NCBI RefSeq assembly: GCF_002921135.1
Contig: NZ_PQVJ01000001.1
Coordinates: 1-64,000 of the forward strand
Direction: 5' to 3'
Origin: Avibacterium gallinarum
GTDB lineage: Bacteria; Pseudomonadota; Gammaproteobacteria; Enterobacterales; Pasteurellaceae
DNA: 64,000 nt
Part shown: in pieces, positions 63,904 through 64,000 of the stretch
Position numbering within the stretch: position 1 is the first letter of the stretch
How the letters are laid out: the number at the start of each line of letters is the position of its first letter
The notes under the pieces: generated by a model
Databases searched by the model: none
Told to the model about the DNA's origin: nothing
The model's input: the letters and a program-made list of their open reading frames with translations, nothing else
Position numbers and translations under genes: made by a program

Positions 63904-64000
63904 ATGACTATTCTATTACAACGCATTAATTTAAAAAATCGATTAATGCCTTTTTTATTTGCATTGGTCTTGGCGGGCTGTACTAATTTATTAGGTAACA
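63904..64000 (+). CDS. lpoA: Penicillin-binding protein activator LpoA, N-terminal part
   Basis: The window ends 32 codons into the gene: MTILLQRINLKNRLMPFLFA then LVLAGCTNLL, a lipoprotein signal peptide with lipobox LAGC. ATG 63904 has GGAG 6 nt upstream. Divergent from rsmI, as for E. coli lpoA (yraM). LpoA is an outer-membrane lipoprotein that stimulates PBP1a. Identity rests mainly on position because the mature protein is not in the window. Confidence 0.75.
   Translation, partial: MTILLQRINLKNRLMPFLFALVLAGCTNLLGN

Overview
The window is a chromosome segment from a member of the Pasteurellaceae of the Haemophilus influenzae uptake-signal type. The 9-bp DNA uptake sequence AAGTGCGGT (or ACCGCACTT) recurs throughout in both orientations, AT-rich genes are followed by clear intrinsic terminators, and the neighbourhoods are typical of the family and of enterics: fnr-uspE, mdh/argR, rnfABCDGE-nth, moaACDE, rsmI/lpoA and lolCDE-hprA. 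The genus cannot be fixed from the sequence alone.

Layout. 1-490: 5' end of a 16S rRNA gene on the minus strand, with leader, boxA and rrn-type promoter. 490-6890: molybdenum cofactor genes (moaACDE behind a probable Moco riboswitch, then moeA-moeB on the other strand), with a YvcK-family gene and folE between them. 6900-15830: OLD-family nuclease/lysO divergent pair, tandem ferritins, an unlisted 52-aa membrane protein gene, fnr-uspE, an OmpA-type lipoprotein, sohB and azoR. 15830-22040: a pepT 3' remnant and a complete ribose operon rbsDACBKR, with a CRP site and a perfect RbsR-type operator. 22300-23680: degQ.

23700-31750 is the accessory region. It is a collapsed P2/HP1-type prophage whose surviving late genes keep the P2 order: fibre assembly remnant, FI/FII remnants, E/E', U, broken D. 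An integrase stub lies next to a tRNA-Leu gene. Two cargo loci sit inside. One is a mazEF pair in the interval that P2 uses for Z/fun. The other is an AT-rich four-gene minus-strand cassette: an Excalibur protein, a STAS-GHKL ATPase, a DUF4325 STAS-like protein and a two-TM coiled-coil membrane protein. This cassette is the best candidate in the window for an undescribed system.

31750-64000 is mostly core genome: mscS, lptGF, pepA, selD, gntR, mdh/argR, the rnf operon with nth, an NSS transporter, metX with MetJ boxes, sanA, cra, aroG with a Trp operator, lolEDC, hprA, cysB, rluB, yciO, a HigBA-like pair, rsmI and the start of lpoA. Notable here are exactly periodic 192-bp repeats at the 3' end of rnfC, each built around uptake sequences, a 94-bp MITE-like element upstream of gntR, and a single-base frameshift in lolC.

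Three full-length-looking genes (gpD, the two-TM gene and lolC) are each broken by one base at an A or T homopolymer. This could be real decay or uncorrected sequencing error, and re-reading those bases would decide it.
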